Source: Acetobacteraceae bacterium
Lineage (GTDB): Bacteria; Pseudomonadota; Alphaproteobacteria; Acetobacterales; Acetobacteraceae
Length of the DNA: 8,588 nucleotides
Direction of reading: 5' to 3'
Assembly: GCA_027340195.1 (NCBI GenBank)
Contig: DAHWNE010000248.1
Span: 1-8,588, forward strand
The notes beneath the pieces are model-generated. The model was not told the origin of the DNA. It searched no databases and saw only the letters and a program-made list of their open reading frames with translations. A program made the position numbers and the translations under genes. This document shows positions 5,596 to 8,588 of the stretch, piece after piece; the first letter of the stretch is position 1; every line of letters begins with the position of its first letter.

Positions 5596-6709
5596 ACTCG
5601 GGCCGGTCCGGCCGATTGCGCGTGGCCAGCAGGTCGATCAGCCGGTGCTTCCATTCCCGCGCCGACCCCAGAGCCAGCGCCTGGGCCCGCGCGCGTCGGT
5701 AATACAGATGGCAATCGGAGGCCCAGGTGAACCCCATGCCGCCATGGGTCTGGATGTTCTCGCGGGTGGCGATCCAGCCGGCCTCGCAGCCGGCGATGCG
5801 CGCGACCGCCGCCGCCACCGGCAGTTCGGCGCTGTTCGCCTCCAGCGCCCAGGCGCCGTAGTATGCGTTGGAGCGGGCCAGCTCCACCGCGACATAGACA
5901 TCCGCCAGCTTGTGCTTAATCGCCTGGAAGGAGCCGATGGGGCGGCCGAACGCATAGCGCTCGCGCGCGTAATCGGTCGCCATGGTGAGGGCGGCCTCCG
6001 CCGTGCCCAGCTGTTCGAATGCGGCAAGCACGGCGGCACGGTCGATCAGGCGGCGCACATCGGCCGCATCGGCCGCGCCGGGCAGTGGTTCGGCGGGCGC
6101 GTCATGGAGTTCCACCCGTGCGATGGGGCGGGTGGGGTCGATCCCCTCGGTGGGCTGCACGCGCACACCCGGCGCGTCGCGCGCGACCAGCCAAAGCCAG
6201 CTGCCGGGGCCGGGGGCGGCGACCAGCAGCAGATCGGCCGTCGCCGCATCCGCCACCGCGACCCGGCTGGCCGTGATCCGCCCCGCGCTCACCGCCCCGC
6301 CCAGCCGCGCGGGATCGAACGGGCCGGGCCCGGCGGCCAGCGCCAGGGTGGCCACAACCTCGCCGGCGGCCAGTCGGGGCAACCAATGCGCCTGCTGCGC
6401 CGGGCTGCCGAAGGCTGAGAGCGCCTCTCCGGCCAGGCAGACCGAGGACGCCCAGGGCACCGGCGCCAGGCTGCGGCCGAGTTCCTCCGACAGCACGCAC
6501 AGCGCCAGCTGACCGAGTCCCGCGCCGCCGTGGCGCTCCGGCAGCGCCGCGCCGATCCAGCCCATCGCGGCGAGTTCGGACCACAGGGCGCGGTCAGGCG
6601 GGGTGCCCTCCAGTGCGCGCCGCGCGACGGCGGGCGGACAACGGTCGGTCAGGAAGCGCCGCGCCTCGGCGCGCAGCTGTTTGAGCTCGTCAGGGAAATC
6701 GAAATTCAT
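5594..6709 (-). CDS. Acyl-CoA dehydrogenase, small (beta-like) subunit of a probable heteromeric enzyme
   Basis: This 371-residue acyl-CoA dehydrogenase-fold protein begins MNFDFPDELKQLRAEARRF and has the N-terminal LPERHGGAGLGQLAL segment (56-70). Its middle domain is eroded: where the flavin/substrate motif (Glu-Pro-x-x-Gly-Ser-Asp) should be, around residues 121-140, there is LALAAGPGPFDPARLGG. The C-terminal domain keeps RYAFGRPIGSFQAIKHKLAD (251-270) and QTHGGMGFT (320-328), which bind FAD from the neighbouring subunit. The next motif reads TWASDCHLYYRR (328-339), with Ala at a position that is often Glu in relatives. Degenerate one-half sites and about 370 residues are typical of the smaller partner in alpha2beta2 dehydrogenases such as the mycobacterial FadE26/FadE27 class. 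It is followed after 11 bp by the large subunit gene. An inverted repeat lies directly before its start codon. Substrate unknown. Confidence 0.9.
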   Translation of the reverse strand: MNFDFPDELKQLRAEARRFLTDRCPPAVARRALEGTPPDRALWSELAAMGWIGAALPERHGGAGLGQLALCVLSEELGRSLAPVPWASSVCLAGEALSAFGSPAQQAHWLPRLAAGEVVATLALAAGPGPFDPARLGGAVSAGRITASRVAVADAATADLLLVAAPGPGSWLWLVARDAPGVRVQPTEGIDPTRPIARVELHDAPAEPLPGAADAADVRRLIDRAAVLAAFEQLGTAEAALTMATDYARERYAFGRPIGSFQAIKHKLADVYVAVELARSNAYYGAWALEANSAELPVAAAVARIAGCEAGWIATRENIQTHGGMGFTWASDCHLYYRRARAQALALGSAREWKHRLIDLLATRNRPDRPE

Positions 6710-6747
6710 GCGCAGGCTTCCCCCGGGTTGCGCGGGCCAGCCTGCGC
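6710..6747 (-). repeat. 9-bp inverted repeat in the leader of the small acyl-CoA dehydrogenase gene
   Basis: In the 63-bp gap between the monooxygenase stop and the small dehydrogenase start, GCGCAGGCT (6739-6747) and AGCCTGCGC (6710-6718) form perfect 9-bp arms around a 20-base loop. The 3' arm touches the ATG at 6709. The likely ribosome site (GGGGGA, about 6719-6724) lies inside the loop, part of which can form a further CCCG/CGGG stem. In RNA this could limit ribosome access or mark the end of the upstream gene. No T tract follows. Confidence 0.5.
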
Positions 6748-6772
6748 GCGTGTCGGCTGGGCGGCAAGAGCC

Positions 6773-8116
6773 TCAGCCCGAGGCGTGCCACCATCCGCGG
6801 GGCGGGCGCGGCAGCCCCAGATTCTCGCGCAACGTGGTCCCGCGGTACTCGCGCGGCGACAGGCCACGCCGTTGCAACTCCGGCACCACGAAACGCACGA
6901 AATCGACGAAGGTTCCGGGCGTGTGCGTCCCGCCCACCACATAGCCGTCGCAGCCGCGCTCGACGAACCAGTGTTCCAGTCGGTCCGCCACTTCCTTCGG
7001 TCCGCCGACGATCGCCTCCCGCGGACGGCCACGGCGGGTGATTTCGAGGAAGTCGCGCGGCGTCGGGACGGGCTTGCGGGCCGTCACCCGCTCCCGCATC
7101 GCCTGCATCCCCGACATCGCCGCGAGTTCCTCCGGGGTGAAGGGTTCGTCCAGGCCCTTGCGGGCGAAATCGAAATTGAGCGCTTCCGAGAGCAGCGACA
7201 GCCCGTCCACCTCGCGGTAGTCGCGCTCGATCTCCGCCATCTTGTCTTCGGCCTCGGCGCGGGTGGCGGCGCACACCGGGTAGGCGATGGTGTTGAGGCT
7301 GACCTGGTCCGGGTCCCGTCCGGAGGCGGCGATGTCGGCCTTGGTTTCGGCATATTCGCGCTTGGCTGATGCGAGATCGGCGTAGGCGACGAACACGGTC
7401 TCCGCCCAGCGCGCGGCGAAGCGTTTGCCGCGCCCCGAGGAGCCGGCCTGGATCAGCACCGGGTGGCCCTGCGCCGAGCGTGGCACGGTGAACGGCCCGC
7501 GGGAGCGGAAGAACCGCCCGGCGTGGTCCAGCCGGTGGACCTTCGCCGGGTCGGCGAAGCGGCCGGTGGCCTTATCCACGACCAACGCGTCGTCCTCCCA
7601 ACTGTCCCAGTGGCCAAGGACCACGTCCATGAACTCGTCGGCGCGGTCGTAGCGCAGATCGTGTTCCATGTGGTGATCGACGCCCATGTTCGCGGCTTCG
7701 CCATCGTTGACGGAGGTGACGATGTTCCAGGCCGCCCGCCCGCCGGTCATCAGATCGACGGTGGCAAACAGCCGGGCGACATGGAACGGTTCGTAATAGG
7801 TGGTGGAGCAGGTGGCGCCCAGGCCGATGCGCGAGGTGGCGGCGGCCATCGCCATCAGCACCGTGACCGGATCGAGCTTCACGCAGCGAATGCCGTGGGC
7901 GACGGTGTGGGCGTGATCGCCGCCCAGCATGTCGGGCATCGCCAGCCGGTCGTCGAAGAAGGCCATCTGGAAGCACCCGGCTTCCAGGATGCGGCCGATG
8001 CTTTGGAAATATCCGGCCGTGAGGAAATCGTCGCGGCTTTCCATGTGGCGCCAGGAGCTGGCGAGCGTGGTGCAGTTCTGCGCTTGCAAGAACCCCACCA
8101 GGATCATTTGTCGCAT
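6773..8116 (-). CDS. Luciferase-like FMN-dependent monooxygenase, NtaA/SnaA/DszA family
   Basis: The 447-residue product matches the flavin-dependent class of bacterial-luciferase-like TIM-barrel monooxygenases. Recognisable segments are FFDDRLAMPD (53-62), LDPVTVLMAMAAATSRIGLG (81-100), TYYEPFHVARLFATVDLMTG (106-125), GRAAWNIVTSVNDGEAANMG (126-145), the HDLRYDRADEFMDVVLGHWDSW block (152-173) and HPVLIQAGSSGRGKRFAA (218-235). Known relatives use FMNH2 from a separate reductase and O2 to oxidise nitrilotriacetate, EDTA, dibenzothiophene sulfone or similar compounds; no reductase gene is visible here. Length is normal for the family. The start is backed by AAGGGG at 8123-8128, 6 bases before the ATG; Met4 is a less likely start. 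It precedes the acyl-CoA dehydrogenase pair by 63 bp on the same strand, so it may feed the same pathway. The substrate cannot be read from the sequence. Confidence 0.92.
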   Translation of the reverse strand: MRQMILVGFLQAQNCTTLASSWRHMESRDDFLTAGYFQSIGRILEAGCFQMAFFDDRLAMPDMLGGDHAHTVAHGIRCVKLDPVTVLMAMAAATSRIGLGATCSTTYYEPFHVARLFATVDLMTGGRAAWNIVTSVNDGEAANMGVDHHMEHDLRYDRADEFMDVVLGHWDSWEDDALVVDKATGRFADPAKVHRLDHAGRFFRSRGPFTVPRSAQGHPVLIQAGSSGRGKRFAARWAETVFVAYADLASAKREYAETKADIAASGRDPDQVSLNTIAYPVCAATRAEAEDKMAEIERDYREVDGLSLLSEALNFDFARKGLDEPFTPEELAAMSGMQAMRERVTARKPVPTPRDFLEITRRGRPREAIVGGPKEVADRLEHWFVERGCDGYVVGGTHTPGTFVDFVRFVVPELQRRGLSPREYRGTTLRENLGLPRPPRGWWHASG

Positions 8117-8168
8117 GTCGTTCCCCTTCGCGGCGACGATGGCGCAGGGGACGATAGGCGGGGTGGGT

Positions 8169-8185
8169 GGGCGGTCAATCCGCCC
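8169..8185 (-). terminator. Hairpin just after the PEP-CTERM gene, weak terminator candidate
   Basis: On the minus strand GGGCGG (8180-8185) pairs perfectly with CCGCCC (8169-8174) around loop ATTGA, beginning one base after the TGA at 8187-8189. There is no T tract, so intrinsic termination would be inefficient. Its position between two genes that look functionally unrelated supports a transcript boundary. It lies in the 70-bp gap that should also hold any promoter of the monooxygenase gene; I see no clear promoter consensus there. Confidence 0.4.
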
Positions 8186-8186
8186 T

Positions 8187-8588
8187 TCAGGCGCTCCGCC
8201 GCCGCCGTGCCGCGAGGCCCAAGGCTGCGACCCCGAATGCCAGCAGCCAAGCCGCCGGCGGTTCCGGGGCGGCGGCGGTATTGGCGGTCAGCACGATGTC
8301 ATCGAGGTTGAACGGCCCGCCGGCGCCGCCGACGTCAGGCACCCCCGAGGGGTTCGGATCGATGCTGGCCTGGAAGCTCAGGCTGGTGCTGGACCCGGTG
8401 ATGTCCGATCCGGGCACGGTCAGCTGCACATTGGCGTAGGAAGTGGTGTTCAACCCCGACCACAGCACCGCATCGGTGAACCCGCCGAAGGTCACAGTCA
8501 TGGTGTCGTTGCCGGACGGGTTGGCCTGATCCAGCAGCCAGAACGACAGGCTGTAGCTCTGTCCCGCGGTGGTGGCGATGGCCTGCGA
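8187..8588 (-). CDS. PEP-CTERM sorting-domain protein (C-terminal part; gene runs off the window)
   Basis: The frame is open to the right edge of the window, so only the last 133 residues are seen and the true start lies outside. An internal Met (at 8501) gives a shorter open frame, but the sequence upstream of it, with TTAGQSYSLSFWLLDQ, is clearly the same domain. The visible part is a Ser/Thr/Gly-rich beta-sandwich region like those of secreted PEP-CTERM proteins, with FNLDDIVLTA just before the tail. The tail has Pro-Glu-Pro (108-110 of the visible part), a hydrophobic segment AWLLAFGVAALGLAA (113-127) and an Arg cluster (128-131), ending RSA. In this family the tail is removed by an exosortase during export to the cell surface or exopolysaccharide matrix. 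A signal peptide is expected off-window. Function beyond surface location is unknown. Confidence 0.85.
   Translation of the reverse strand, partial: SQAIATTAGQSYSLSFWLLDQANPSGNDTMTVTFGGFTDAVLWSGLNTTSYANVQLTVPGSDITGSSTSLSFQASIDPNPSGVPDVGGAGGPFNLDDIVLTANTAAAPEPPAAWLLAFGVAALGLAARRRRSA

Noticed and set aside
5583..5714. N-terminal extension of the large acyl-CoA dehydrogenase (44 extra residues)
   Set aside because: The stretch lies inside the small subunit gene, is Gly/Ala/Pro-rich, and a good ribosome site precedes the internal ATG at 5582 where the family normally starts.

Overview
The window is high-GC DNA (roughly 70% by eye) with the gene style of an alphaproteobacterium. The tRNA-Glu sequence, the codon use, the paired acyl-CoA dehydrogenases and a GC-rich tandem palindrome of a kind I associate with Rhodospirillales/Acetobacteraceae all point that way. 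Family-level placement is inference.

Layout. Bases 1-180 hold no gene I can support but carry two adjacent, related palindromes and the ribosome binding site of the first gene. Bases 181-2088 (+) encode a glutamine-dependent asparagine synthase that looks like the exosortase/PEP-CTERM-associated amidotransferase type. A minus-strand tRNA-Glu(CUC) lies at 2156-2231, just 12 bp behind a small minus-strand gene for a stand-alone Lrp/AsnC-type ligand-binding (RAM) domain (2244-2522). That gene is divergent, across 85 bp, from a plus-strand thiamine-diphosphate enzyme of the acetolactate synthase superfamily (2608-4353). The ThDP gene converges on, and overlaps by 4 bp, the last gene of a minus-strand run. 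Read in transcription order, that run is a PEP-CTERM surface/secreted protein (partial, enters at the right edge, stop at 8187), a luciferase-like FMN monooxygenase (8116-6773), a small acyl-CoA dehydrogenase (6709-5594) and a large acyl-CoA dehydrogenase (5582-4350).

How the parts fit. The two acyl-CoA dehydrogenases lack complementary pieces of the FAD site and are 11 bp apart, so they probably form one heteromeric enzyme. With the flavin monooxygenase upstream they suggest a catabolic module for an unidentified acyl-CoA or organic substrate. The ThDP enzyme may or may not belong to it; it is on the other strand. The amidotransferase at one end and the PEP-CTERM protein at the other suggest a genome with an exosortase/exopolysaccharide system, although the exosortase itself is not in the window.

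I see no CRISPR array, insertion sequence, integrase or obvious defence system. Points most worth a second look are the complementary acyl-CoA dehydrogenase pair, the Met-for-Glu change in the asparagine synthase glutamine pocket, the tandem palindrome, the RAM-tRNA arrangement, and a 9-bp inverted repeat abutting an acyl-CoA dehydrogenase start codon.
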